Source of the DNA: Candidatus Desulfofervidus auxilii
Lineage (GTDB): Bacteria; Desulfobacterota; Desulfofervidia; Desulfofervidales; Desulfofervidaceae
Direction: 5' to 3'
Length of the DNA stretch: 64,000 nucleotides
Assembly (NCBI RefSeq): GCF_001577525.1
Contig: NZ_CP013015.1
Location: 62,001-126,000 of the forward strand
Part shown: piece after piece, positions 17,927 through 26,910 of the stretch
How positions within the stretch are numbered: the stretch's first letter is position 1
Layout of the letters: every line of letters begins with the position of its first letter
The notes under the pieces: generated by a model
Databases searched by the model: none
Told to the model about the DNA's origin: nothing
The model's input: the letters and a program-made list of their open reading frames with translations, nothing else
Program-made: the position numbers and the translations under genes

Positions 17927-19162
17927 ATGAGGTTTGGAAGCAAAGTTAAAATTTTAGGTATGGTTTTAGCAGGCGGTAAAGGGGAAAGGCTTTATCCACT
18001 TACCCAACATCGGACAAAACCAGCTGTTCACTTTGGGGGCATTTATCGTTTAATAGATTTTGTTTTAAGCAATTTAGTAAATTCAGGTGTTTATTCTGTT
18101 TATGTATTAACTCAATACAAGGCCCAATCCCTCCTTCGTCACCTTCAGCATGGTTGGGTAAGCACCTATCCCATGAATAGTTTTTTTATTTTACCTGTGC
18201 CTGCCCAAATGAGAGTGCGGGAGACCTGGTATTTAGGCACAGCAGATGCAATTTATCAAAATATCTATCTTATTAAACAGTTTAAGCCTGACTTGGTTGC
18301 TATTTTTGGCGCAGACCATGTATACTTTATGGATATTCGTCAAATGATTAATTTTCATTTAGAAAAAAAGGCAGATGTGACTGTGGCTACCATCCCTTAT
18401 CCTATTACTGAATGCCAACGATTTGGAGCAGTAGTGGTAGGAGAAGACTGGCAAGTTAAAGAATTTCAGGAAAAAGTGCCTAATCCCACACCTCTACCAA
18501 GCAATCCTCAAGAAGGGTTAGTATCCATGGGAAATTATATTTTTAATACTGAGGTGCTTTTTGAAGAGTTAGAAGTTGACGCTGAGGACGTAAATAGCTC
18601 CCACGATTTTGGTAGAGATATCCTACCCCGAATTTGCAATACCAGACGTGTTTTTGCCTATGACTTTCGCCAGAATAAAGTTCCTGGGATTCAAGGAAAA
18701 AATGTCTATTGGCGGGATGTAGGGACAATTGCAGCTTATTATGAAGCCAATATGGATTTGAAGAATCCATTACCAAAGTTAAATCTTTATAACCCTCAAT
18801 GGCCGGTACGTTCAGTGAAATACCATGATCCACCGGCAAAGGTAGTGATTGATGCCCATGGACGAATTGGCCATTTAGAAAATAGCCTTATTGCTGGTGG
18901 TTCTATTGTTAGTGGAGGATGGGTGAGAGATTCTATCATTGGACGGAATGTATTTGTCAATAGTCGTGCCCTGATAGAAGAGTCAATTATTATTGGTAAT
19001 GTGACCATTGAAGAAGGAGCCCAGATTAGGCGGGCAATTATAGATGAAGGAAATGTTATTGGGCAGGGAGAACAAGTAGGATATGATTTAAACAAAGATG
19101 CAGAAAGATTTTATCTTGATCCCATTTTAAAAGTTGTAGTAGTTAGGAAAAAAATGGAATAG
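17927..19162 (+). CDS. glgC: Glucose-1-phosphate adenylyltransferase
   Basis: 411 residues of the ADP-glucose pyrophosphorylase family. The nucleotidyltransferase signature LAGGKGERLYPLT (about 13-25) and KPAVHFGGIYRLIDF are clear, and a left-handed beta-helix occupies the last 110 residues (SLIAGGSIVSGG and following hexapeptides). It makes ADP-glucose from glucose-1-phosphate and ATP. ADP-glucose feeds glycogen synthesis, and here it may also feed the adjacent glucosylglycerate genes, whose transferases use NDP-glucose. Confidence 0.93.
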   Translation: MRFGSKVKILGMVLAGGKGERLYPLTQHRTKPAVHFGGIYRLIDFVLSNLVNSGVYSVYVLTQYKAQSLLRHLQHGWVSTYPMNSFFILPVPAQMRVRETWYLGTADAIYQNIYLIKQFKPDLVAIFGADHVYFMDIRQMINFHLEKKADVTVATIPYPITECQRFGAVVVGEDWQVKEFQEKVPNPTPLPSNPQEGLVSMGNYIFNTEVLFEELEVDAEDVNSSHDFGRDILPRICNTRRVFAYDFRQNKVPGIQGKNVYWRDVGTIAAYYEANMDLKNPLPKLNLYNPQWPVRSVKYHDPPAKVVIDAHGRIGHLENSLIAGGSIVSGGWVRDSIIGRNVFVNSRALIEESIIIGNVTIEEGAQIRRAIIDEGNVIGQGEQVGYDLNKDAERFYLDPILKVVVVRKKME

Positions 19163-19225
19163 TAAAAAGGAGTCTTTCAAGTTAGGTTAGCTAGATCAGT
19201 TTTTAAGGTATAAAGGGCAAGTTGT

Positions 19226-20527
19226 CTATGGTGAATCTACAACAATGATTTGGATATCCATTACATTAGTGCCAGTAGGTCCGGTGATGAAAAGTCCTCT
19301 TATTTTTTTAAAAAAGTTATAAGAATCATTGTTTTCTAAAAATCTCTCTGGATCAAGCCCTAAATCTTTAGCTTTATGAACAGTATCTCCATTCACTATT
19401 GCCCCAGCCGCATCAGTGGGGCCATCAGTGCCATCACTTCCTGCTGAAAGTAAAGTAATTCCCTTTTTGCCAGCGATTTCTAAAGCAAAGGCAAGGGCTA
19501 GTTCGGTATTTCTACCCCCTATGCCTGGTCCTTTTACAGTAACTGTAGTCTCTCCTCCGCTGATAAGAAAGAGAGGAAGATTAGGGGATGTTTTTTGGGT
19601 TTTTAATGCCAAATTAGCCAGAAATTTAGCTACTTCCCTAGCTTCACCACTAAGCTCTGCACTAATTATTTGGGCATTAAAACCAAGTTTAACTGCCTGA
19701 TGTTTAATGGCCTGGAGTGCCTTTTTGTTGTTTCCTACGATAATATTGGTTACTTTTTTAAAGACCGGGTTGTCTTTCTTTAAAGTTTCAGGAATTATTC
19801 CTTTTTCACCTTTTCTCAAAAGGTCTAAGACGCTAGGTGGGACTTTTTTAAAAAGATTAAATTTTTTTAAGACTCTCAAGGCATGTTTATAAGTAGTTTC
19901 ATCAGGAGCCGTAGGTCCTGAGGCGATGGTCTCTAAACGATCCCCGATTACATCTGAAAGTATAAAAGAAATAATTCTAGCCGGATAGCAATGTTCAGCC
20001 AATCTTCCTCCTTTGACTCTTGAAATGTGTTTTCTTACAGTATTAAGTTCTTCTATATCAGTTCCTGCTTTAAGCAAAAGTTTTGTTACATCCTTTTTTT
20101 CTTCTAAGGTTATTCCCTTATATGGGGCAACTAGCAAAGCCGAACCACCTCCAGAGATAAGACATAGCACCAGTGTTTTCTCTGTAGCATTTTTTTTCAA
20201 AAGCTCTATCATTCTATTTGTGGCCTTTAGTCCATTTTCATCTGGTATGGGGTGTGCGGCTTCCTCGATTTTTATATTTTTCAATGTTCCACCATGTCCA
20301 TATTTAGTAATTACCAAACCATTAGTAAGCAAATCTCCCAGTGATTCTTCCACTGCTAAAGCCATTTGATAAGCTGCTTTCCCAAAACCAATAGTTAAAA
20401 GTGTTTCATATTTTCCTGTTTTATATTCAGACAAAACTTCACCTATATAGTTCTTCACTCCAGTATGAGGATCTACTGATTTTAATCCAGCAAAAAATAA
20501 ATCTTTTAAGATATGTTTATAATCCAT
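19226..20527 (-). CDS. Glycerate kinase, MOFRL family
   Basis: 433 residues of the GckA/TtuD-type glycerate 2-kinase family. LISGGGSALLVAP (about 123-135) is the nucleotide/substrate loop, and the C-terminal MOFRL domain includes AGSDGTDGPTDAAGA (about 362-376). The reaction phosphorylates D-glycerate, usually to 2-phosphoglycerate. It is the last gene of a tight minus-strand operon with gpgP and gpgS (six bases after gpgS), so it probably manages the glycerate pool for glucosylglycerate synthesis or recycling. Confidence 0.9.
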   Translation of the reverse strand: MDYKHILKDLFFAGLKSVDPHTGVKNYIGEVLSEYKTGKYETLLTIGFGKAAYQMALAVEESLGDLLTNGLVITKYGHGGTLKNIKIEEAAHPIPDENGLKATNRMIELLKKNATEKTLVLCLISGGGSALLVAPYKGITLEEKKDVTKLLLKAGTDIEELNTVRKHISRVKGGRLAEHCYPARIISFILSDVIGDRLETIASGPTAPDETTYKHALRVLKKFNLFKKVPPSVLDLLRKGEKGIIPETLKKDNPVFKKVTNIIVGNNKKALQAIKHQAVKLGFNAQIISAELSGEAREVAKFLANLALKTQKTSPNLPLFLISGGETTVTVKGPGIGGRNTELALAFALEIAGKKGITLLSAGSDGTDGPTDAAGAIVNGDTVHKAKDLGLDPERFLENNDSYNFFKKIRGLFITGPTGTNVMDIQIIVVDSP

Positions 20528-20533
20528 ATAAAA

Positions 20534-21742
20534 TTAATCCTTATTATCTTCTTCTACTGTCTCCAACAATCGGTCAAAAAAGTCAGGAATAGCCGAGACT
20601 ATCCGGCTCCAGTTAGGAATAAGAGGAATGCCTAAGGGGTCTTCCAAAATTTGTTCCCCAGCAATGGTGACACTATTGGCAAATTCTTCAACAGCTAATG
20701 CTTCTCCGTGTCTATCAAAGTAAAGAGAGTTTATCAAGGCATCGTTGTGATATTTTCTCAGGGCAGTTTGTGCTTCTCTTACATAAGTTGCTTTTAGTGT
20801 TTTAAAAAAACCTTCTGAAAAAATTACCCCCTCACTTGCTAAGGTTCTAAATAGGTTTTTGGCAATATCCACAGTCATTTTTAAAAGTCCCCTTGAAGCA
20901 TTTTTAGGAAAGATTTCCTGATGTTTGTGCTCATAAGTGTCAGCCAGGTCTACCTGACAAATGTTTCTTAAAGAGCAATTTCTGTAGACTTCTCCTAAGA
21001 CACCAATCTCTAGTCCCCAATCTCCTGGAATCCTATTTCTCCAGGCTAGACTAGCAGTCATAGCAAATTCGCCTGCTAAAAGATAACGAAAGCTATCCAA
21101 GTAAAGAAGAAAAGGAGTGATTCCCAAGGTTTTCATTAAGGCGCGGATAAGAGGAGTAACAAACAGACGTGTTACTCGCCCATGGAGGCGGTCAGTAACT
21201 CGACTATAATAACCCTTACAAAATTCGAAATTTAAGCTAGGACTGGTCACAGGATAACACAATCTGGTAAGTATTTCTTTATTATAAGTTAAAATATCAC
21301 AGTCATGACAAACAATGATCTGAGATTTCTCAGAAGCTAAAACATAGCCGTAAGCCATCCAAGTACCCAATCCTTTTCCTCTTTCCCAGCAGCAGAATTC
21401 CTCTCCTAATTTTCCATAAAGACTTTGCATTCTTGGTCCATCATTCCAAATAATAGCAGTTTTTTGGGGCAAACGTGAAAAGAATTTTTTGGCAAACAGA
21501 AATTCTTCCTTATTTGCTTGGTCTAAACTGATTATAATTTGTTCTATATAAGGAACTGTGCAAAGTTCATCAATAATTTTAGGTAAGGCATTTCCTTTAA
21601 GCTCACTAAAAAGAGAAGGTAATACCAAGGCAATAGGACGATGCTTTGTATATTCTATTAGCTCATTCTCTAAAATTTTTTCATTATCTCGGTTTAAACG
21701 ATGGAGGGTAGTAATGACCCCATTTTGAAAAAAATCGCCCAT
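20534..21742 (-). CDS. gpgS: Glucosyl-3-phosphoglycerate synthase (GT81-type)
   Basis: 402 residues. The fold is GT-A: LPSLFSEL, a nucleotide-sugar region near 95-130 (NDGPRM, GKGLGTWMAYGY) and the metal-binding motif CHDCDI (Asp147, Asp149). The later GDWGLEIGVLGEVYRN segment also fits glucosyl-3-phosphoglycerate synthases. The known reaction is NDP-glucose plus 3-phosphoglycerate to glucosyl-3-phosphoglycerate. Its neighbour encodes the matching phosphatase three bases upstream, which supports the call. Use of mannose instead of glucose cannot be excluded from sequence. Confidence 0.85.
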   Translation of the reverse strand: MGDFFQNGVITTLHRLNRDNEKILENELIEYTKHRPIALVLPSLFSELKGNALPKIIDELCTVPYIEQIIISLDQANKEEFLFAKKFFSRLPQKTAIIWNDGPRMQSLYGKLGEEFCCWERGKGLGTWMAYGYVLASEKSQIIVCHDCDILTYNKEILTRLCYPVTSPSLNFEFCKGYYSRVTDRLHGRVTRLFVTPLIRALMKTLGITPFLLYLDSFRYLLAGEFAMTASLAWRNRIPGDWGLEIGVLGEVYRNCSLRNICQVDLADTYEHKHQEIFPKNASRGLLKMTVDIAKNLFRTLASEGVIFSEGFFKTLKATYVREAQTALRKYHNDALINSLYFDRHGEALAVEEFANSVTIAGEQILEDPLGIPLIPNWSRIVSAIPDFFDRLLETVEEDNKD

Positions 21743-21744
21743 AT

Positions 21745-22569
21745 CTACCTCCTTAAAATGTTATATATTGCTTCAGACCATCCTCCGGGCCCTATTCTTT
21801 GAGTATAGTAAACATTTTCTAAATCGCACACTTGGTATTTTCCTGATTTTCTTCTTACCACTACTGGAATATCCACTTCTTTTAACATAGGAATATCATT
21901 TGGGCTATCTCCAATGCCAACAGAGATAATCGTCTTATGAAGATAAGTTTGTTGATAAATAGACTTTAAAATTTGAACTGCCTTACCTTTATCACTTCCC
22001 CAGCTAATACTATAAAATCTATTTCCTTTGGTAAGTTTAAGCCCATATTTTTTAATCGCTTCTTCTAGCAAAAAAAATTTATACTTATCGTTTTTGAAAA
22101 TAAATGGTTCTGAATATTCTCGCTGGGCAGCCAATTTTGCTTCTTCTAAAGGTAAGCCACTAAGTTTGGAAATCTCCTTAGCTTCCATTTGAGAAAAACC
22201 TTTTATTTGGAAACCTAATCGGTTCAAGATTTCTTGAAATTTCTTTTTTATAACCTCATGAGGTTTGCCTATTTCAATTACCTGGTATTTATCTATCACT
22301 TTATATTCAAAATCATGAAGATTGAGCTTTGTTTTTGGAATAAATATGGCACCTCCATTTTCAGGAATAAATGGGTAAGTCATAATATCCATTTTTTCTC
22401 TATATAATTCCATTTCAAACCATGTCTTACTAGAACACAAAATGAGGGGAATTTCTTTTTCTTTCAGAAACTCAATAGCCTCAGTGGCTTCTTGGAAACT
22501 ATAAGTATCCTCATCTAGTAAAGTTCCATCTAAATCAGAAAAAATAAGATACATCAATTTTTCTGGCAT
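21745..22569 (-). CDS. gpgP: Glucosyl/mannosyl-3-phosphoglycerate phosphatase (HAD)
   Basis: 274 residues of the HAD superfamily, MPGP/YedP branch: catalytic FSDLDGTLLD (about 10-19), ILCSSKTWFEME (motif II, about 42-53), the MPGP-type cap with PFIPENGGAIF, and GIGDSPNDIPML (motif IV). It would remove the phosphate made by GpgS, giving glucosylglycerate. It is the first gene of the operon gpgP-gpgS-glycerate kinase, divergent from the dehydrogenase gene at 22685. Confidence 0.87.
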   Translation of the reverse strand: MPEKLMYLIFSDLDGTLLDEDTYSFQEATEAIEFLKEKEIPLILCSSKTWFEMELYREKMDIMTYPFIPENGGAIFIPKTKLNLHDFEYKVIDKYQVIEIGKPHEVIKKKFQEILNRLGFQIKGFSQMEAKEISKLSGLPLEEAKLAAQREYSEPFIFKNDKYKFFLLEEAIKKYGLKLTKGNRFYSISWGSDKGKAVQILKSIYQQTYLHKTIISVGIGDSPNDIPMLKEVDIPVVVRRKSGKYQVCDLENVYYTQRIGPGGWSEAIYNILRR

Positions 22570-22684
22570 AAATTGAGTTTTAACCTAGGAAAGGGAAATT
22601 AGCAAGAAAAAATTCTTAGTTGGTTGTCTTTGTTAATAAAACCTTTTATATTAAATTTATCAAAAAAATTAAGAAGGATAATAT

Positions 22685-23641
22685 ATGCTAAAACTTGTTT
22701 TTCTGGATGGAAATACGGTAGGAGATGTAGATTTAAGTGGTTTAAAAAGATTTGGTGATTTAGAAGTATTTCCCTTGACTAAAAGCAATGAAGTATCCTC
22801 TCGGATTAAACAGGCTGATATTGTGATTACTAATAAAGTGAAAATAGACAAAGAAGCAATGAGACAAGCAACTAAACTAAAGCTTATTTGTATTGCCGCT
22901 ACAGGAACAGACCATGTTGATTTAGCTTATGCTAGAAAAAAAGGAATTGTGGTTACTAATGTAGCGGGGTATTCCACTCAAAGTGTAGTCAATGTGACTT
23001 TTGCTATGTTTTTTTATTTGCTTACCCATCTGCGATATTATGATAATTATGTCAAAACCGGAGAATATGCCAAGAGTGACATATTTACTAATTTAGATGA
23101 ACCTTTTTGGGAGCTCCAGGGCAAAAGATGGGGAATTATAGGCCTAGGAAACATAGGCACTGCTGTAGCTAGAGTGGCCCGTTGTTTTGGTTGTGAAGTG
23201 GTTTATTATTCTACTTCAGGAAAACATGTTGATAAAGAATTTAAAAGGGTTTCTCTTGAAGAATTATTAAAATTCGCTGATGTGGTTTCCATTCATGCCC
23301 CTTTAAATACAAATACCAGAGATTTAATCACTTATTATGAATTAAAATTAATGAAAAAAACAGCTATCCTCTTAAACTTAGGTAGAGGGGGAATAGTAAA
23401 CGAAAGAGATTTGGCTAGAGCATTGAACGAAGATTTAATTGCCGCTGCAGGCTTGGATGTTCTTGAAAGGGAGCCTATAGAGAAAAATAGTCCTCTTTTG
23501 AATATAAAAAACAAGGAGAAAATTTTGATAACTCCACATATTGCCTGGGCCAGTTTAGAATCAAGAAAAAGGCTTATAAACCAGATTATATTGAATATCC
23601 AAGCCTTTTTGGAAGGTAAAGAAAGAAATAAAATAATTTAA
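22685..23641 (+). CDS. D-2-hydroxyacid dehydrogenase, glycerate dehydrogenase-like
   Basis: 318 residues of the D-isomer-specific NAD-dependent dehydrogenase family. It shows a catalytic domain, a Rossmann segment GIIGLGNIGTAVA (about 155-167), NLGRGGIVNERDLARAL (about 233-249) and a catalytic histidine in ITPHIAWAS (about 284-292). There is no ACT domain, so it is not a SerA-type phosphoglycerate dehydrogenase. Its place among glycerate-using genes favours hydroxypyruvate reductase/D-glycerate dehydrogenase, giving D-glycerate. It is divergent from gpgP and convergent with the next gene, 10 bases apart. Confidence 0.85.
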   Translation: MLKLVFLDGNTVGDVDLSGLKRFGDLEVFPLTKSNEVSSRIKQADIVITNKVKIDKEAMRQATKLKLICIAATGTDHVDLAYARKKGIVVTNVAGYSTQSVVNVTFAMFFYLLTHLRYYDNYVKTGEYAKSDIFTNLDEPFWELQGKRWGIIGLGNIGTAVARVARCFGCEVVYYSTSGKHVDKEFKRVSLEELLKFADVVSIHAPLNTNTRDLITYYELKLMKKTAILLNLGRGGIVNERDLARALNEDLIAAAGLDVLEREPIEKNSPLLNIKNKEKILITPHIAWASLESRKRLINQIILNIQAFLEGKERNKII

Positions 23642-23651
23642 AATATAAAAC

Positions 23652-24920
23652 TTATTTAATTTTATTAGCAAGTAGTCTAAACTTTTCTTTCTTTGTTTCC
23701 CATATTTTGAGAAGATATTCTTTTTGTTCTTCAAAGATTTGGGCTTGTTTTTCCACTAGTTCTTCGGCCTCCTGATTGCTCATACTCCATGTTTCCACAA
23801 TGAAAGAGGCTACCCGTCCATAATAAAGGGGTTCCATTATATTTATCAAATTATGACGGTTAATTGGCCAGTAATGAAAAGTAGCAGCTAATTCATAAAG
23901 AATTCTGGCCCATATTTCTGTAGGTATATGGAATTTTTTAATGGGCAGTCTGGAGACTGTTTTGATCGTTTCATAAGTATCTGGATCAAGAATTTCTTTC
24001 CATAAAGATTTAAATTGCTTAAAGCCTATTTTAAAATAATATATTAATCTTTTTAAATCTATCTTAATAGGTTCGGGTTCCATAAAACTATAACAACCAA
24101 AGTTCTTCACTGTAACACTGTTTTTGATTTTTTTCCAATATGTTTCATGTTCTTCCATTAAGGAAAATAGAGTCCACATGACTTGGCGAAACATAGGACC
24201 TAAATGAACAGCCGGGTCTTTAGCCTCGTGAACTTTCACTCCCAAACAAGCTTGACAGATTTCAAACTGGTTGAAGATAGCCTCAGTGGTCATCCAAATA
24301 TCTACTCCAAAACGAGCTACATCTGTATCCCATACAGGCTGAGAAATGTAAAAATCAGCTACTTCTTTAGAGAAGGCAAAATCGCCACCAATAGGTTGGC
24401 GAATCCTTTTGCCATATAAAGCCCTGATTAAGTAATATACAATGTTGTTAGTAATAGTGCCATCATATTTATGTCTGATATAGACTGGTGCCACAAACTG
24501 ATAGCCATTTTCCAAAACTGGTTCTATAAGAGATTTTATCCAATTTGAGGTAATGCTACGTATGTCAGCATCCACCACTGCACAGGCCTTTACATCTAAC
24601 CAAACAGCCGCTTCAAAAATAGACCTTAAGGCACTGCCTTTACCTGCTGGTCCCCGATAAATTGAAACAATCTTTTCCTGCCAGGGCTTTAATTGAACAT
24701 CCTTTACTACTTCACGAGTATCGTCAGTAGAACCTCCATCAGCGATAAAAACCACATTCCTCATATGATTAAAGTGTTTATGTAAACCTTCACTCACTGT
24801 TTCAATCACATGAGCGATGGTTTTTTCACTATTATAACAAGGTATGCCCACTAAAATATCACTCTTCTCAATTTGTTCTATTCTCTTTCGGGTATAATCT
24901 CTAAGGGCAGACTTATACAT
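23652..24920 (-). CDS. Glycosyltransferase, GT78/glucosylglycerate synthase-like
   Basis: 422 residues. An N-terminal GT-A domain shows VGIPCYNSEKTIAHVIE (about 24-40), IADGGSTDDT (about 59-68), GKGSALR and the metal site VVDADIRSI, and then RQPIGGDFAFS. An alpha-helical C-terminal half follows. The GKG, DADI-S, Gln-Pro-x-Gly-Gly pattern and the C-terminal helical region resemble mannosylglycerate synthase (GT78) and the glucosylglycerate synthase (GgS) known from Persephonella. That enzyme joins NDP-sugar directly to D-glycerate in one step. The neighbouring glycerate genes support this; exact sugar specificity is inferred only. Confidence 0.65.
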   Translation of the reverse strand: MYKSALRDYTRKRIEQIEKSDILVGIPCYNSEKTIAHVIETVSEGLHKHFNHMRNVVFIADGGSTDDTREVVKDVQLKPWQEKIVSIYRGPAGKGSALRSIFEAAVWLDVKACAVVDADIRSITSNWIKSLIEPVLENGYQFVAPVYIRHKYDGTITNNIVYYLIRALYGKRIRQPIGGDFAFSKEVADFYISQPVWDTDVARFGVDIWMTTEAIFNQFEICQACLGVKVHEAKDPAVHLGPMFRQVMWTLFSLMEEHETYWKKIKNSVTVKNFGCYSFMEPEPIKIDLKRLIYYFKIGFKQFKSLWKEILDPDTYETIKTVSRLPIKKFHIPTEIWARILYELAATFHYWPINRHNLINIMEPLYYGRVASFIVETWSMSNQEAEELVEKQAQIFEEQKEYLLKIWETKKEKFRLLANKIK

Positions 24921-25008
24921 CTTTTATTCTAGTTTAATAAAAAATTAGCTTTTTGTCACTAGTTAAAAGGGATACTTTTTTGATAGTGGATTTGGGGTTA
25001 CTAAACAA

Positions 25009-26340
25009 TTACATTTTTTCTTCAATTTTTTTACATAAATATTTGACTTCGCGGCTTAAAAACTCTCTTTTTTTTATTTCCTTCTCTATTGAATTAAGTG
25101 CATTGAGAATACTACTATGATGGCGACGGAAGTTTTTTCCCAATTCAGTCAAGGAGAGATTCAAATATCGTTTTGCCAAATATATAGCAAGTTTCCGGGG
25201 AATAATGATTTGTTTCTGACGGGATTTAGAAATTAGGTCTTCACAGTTTATCTTGTAATGCTGACAGACCAGTTTTTTTATTTCACTTAAATTAATTTTA
25301 GAAGTTCTGGGAGTAAACATTTCTCTTACTTCTTTAGCTAGGTCTAAATCAATAGCACGTTTTTGAAGAAGAGAACGTGCTTTAATATTATTAATAGCAC
25401 TTTCTAAACGCCTTACATCGCCATCTATATGTTGAGCTAAATACTCAAGTACATTTTCAGGTATCAACACATTTTTTCCCTTGGCCTTCTTTCTCAAAAT
25501 TTCTAACCGCATTTTAAAATCCGGTGGGTCAATAGGGACCATCAAACTACTCTCTATCCGAGATCTTAATTCTTTTTTAAGACCCGGGATATTTTGAGGA
25601 TAAATAAGACTGGTAAAAACCACCTTTTTTCTTCTCTCCCATAGCACATCCAGAGTGTAATTCAACTCTGTCTGAATTTTTTCTTTTCCACTTAAAAAAT
25701 GAATATTTTCCAAAATTAAAACATTGCAGTCTCTGCGGTATTTTTTTTTAAACTCATGTATGCGATGTTCCTTAAGGGCACTTACCATTTCGTTGGTAAA
25801 GTCTTCGGCAGTAATATAAAGAATTTTTGTGTATTTCCCAGAACTTATCATATGGTTGGCAATAGATTGAGAAAGATGGCTTTTTCCTAACCCCGTATCT
25901 GAACAGAAAAATATAGGTTGGTCAAGGTGGTCATTGGCTAAATTATAAGCAGCCGTGTAAGCATATTGATTAGTTCTTCCTACAATAAATTCTTTAAAAG
26001 TGAAATTTTCACAAAGCCGAGGATAAGCTAAAGGCAAAGTAGGTTGGGGAACAGCGATGGAAGTTTTCTTTTTGTTCTTTACTGTTTTGAAAATAACATC
26101 GTTATATTCTGGTGCATATTGCCTCCAGGCTTCCTTAAGGAAATGATAAAAATGTCTCTTTACCCATTGTAAAAAAAAGCTATTGGGACATCCCAAAATA
26201 ATTCGGTCCCCTTCTGTTTTTAACAACACTAAAGGCTGTATCCAGATCTGAAATGAGTTAGGAGGCAAGGTTTGGGCAAGTTTCTCCTTTACTTTTTGCC
26301 AGAGATTATCTAATCCAGCTTGTTTAAAATCCATAGTCAA
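25009..26340 (-). CDS. dnaA: Chromosomal replication initiator DnaA, divergent
   Basis: 443 residues with domain I (about 10-85), a short linker, the AAA+ domain III and the helix-turn-helix domain IV (about 350-443). Walker A is TGLGKSH (149-155). Walker B reads NVLILENIHFLSGKE (207-220), where the usual Asp-Asp is Glu-Asn. The DNA-recognition signature normally GRDHTTVLHA reads RRHHSSILNA. It is not next to dnaN, and I see no cluster of DnaA boxes nearby. The start may be the ATG at 26340 or 26334. It could be the only DnaA or a specialised paralogue. Confidence 0.85.
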   Translation of the reverse strand: MTMDFKQAGLDNLWQKVKEKLAQTLPPNSFQIWIQPLVLLKTEGDRIILGCPNSFFLQWVKRHFYHFLKEAWRQYAPEYNDVIFKTVKNKKKTSIAVPQPTLPLAYPRLCENFTFKEFIVGRTNQYAYTAAYNLANDHLDQPIFFCSDTGLGKSHLSQSIANHMISSGKYTKILYITAEDFTNEMVSALKEHRIHEFKKKYRRDCNVLILENIHFLSGKEKIQTELNYTLDVLWERRKKVVFTSLIYPQNIPGLKKELRSRIESSLMVPIDPPDFKMRLEILRKKAKGKNVLIPENVLEYLAQHIDGDVRRLESAINNIKARSLLQKRAIDLDLAKEVREMFTPRTSKINLSEIKKLVCQHYKINCEDLISKSRQKQIIIPRKLAIYLAKRYLNLSLTELGKNFRRHHSSILNALNSIEKEIKKREFLSREVKYLCKKIEEKM

Positions 26341-26581
26341 AACTTTTATCTTTTTAAAAAAGGAAAGTCAAATAGGCTAATAGAACGGATATCCTACTTG
26401 ACAGATATTTAGGTTTTTTATTTGAGCTTGGAATATCAATCATTTCTTAATTATTGTGGTGGGAGTGCATATTTCAGTCTATTTTTTTTCAAGTTATATA
26501 GGGATGTTAAAAACGATAGTCTATTTTGGGGTAGTCTTAAACTTAAGTAACTCCTGTTTTCTCTTTTTTCTTTTAATTTTA
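26341..26581. other. Non-coding leader upstream of dnaA
   Basis: About 240 bases of AT-rich sequence between dnaA (minus) and element copy 2. It must hold the dnaA promoter. I see no protein, no TTATCCACA boxes and no clear operator. Together with the element it forms a 570-base gap without genes up to tyrS. Confidence 0.6.
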
Positions 26582-26902
26582 CTGAACATTCCCCAAAATT
26601 TAGGCGTTAATCTTTAAAAACATTCCTGTCTGCCCTGTCTGCCGGCAGGCAGGCAGGGATGAATTAAGGATTTTTGGCGTTCAATAAGTGGAATAAGAAA
26701 ATCAAAATCAGGGGTTTGGTCTCCACATTTGACATTAAACTGGTCTGTCTGATTCATATGCGTAAAGCGTGAGGCGTAAGGAGTTTTTTAACACTTTACT
26801 TTTAACGCTTTACTCTTTACGGCTTTTTCTTTTAAAGTTATTACTGTTTTGAGGAGCTTACCTTTCTTTTTAGAAAGCTTTTAAAAATTTTAGGGAAAGT
26901 CC
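26582..26902 (+). mobile_element. Non-autonomous inverted-repeat element, copy 2 (321 bp)
   Basis: The left arm (26582-26700) matches copy 1 almost base for base, apart from an 8-base deletion in a GC-rich palindrome and a few substitutions. The right arm (about 26824-26902) matches at over 90 percent by eye. The interior (26701-26823) is unrelated and contains a CTGTCTG-type dispersed repeat. Ends: left CTGAACATTCCCCAAAATTT, and the right end on the other strand GGACTTTCCCTAAAATTT. An 11-bp direct repeat TTTTAATTTTA flanks it (26571-26581 and 26903-26913), and the right copy overlaps the tyrS stop codon. Confidence 0.82.
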
Positions 26903-26910
26903 TTTTAATT

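Noticed and set aside
20013-20369. Long open frame antisense to the glycerate kinase gene
   Set aside because: It lies wholly inside a well-supported enzyme gene on the other strand and shows no family pattern or ribosome site; it is a frame shadow.
22685-23641. Reading as SerA-type 3-phosphoglycerate dehydrogenase
   Set aside because: Length is 318 residues with no C-terminal regulatory or ACT domain, and the neighbours use glycerate.
26341-26581. Possible oriC upstream of dnaA
   Set aside because: No TTATCCACA-like boxes or AT-rich 13-mers in array form; dnaN and other origin neighbours are absent.
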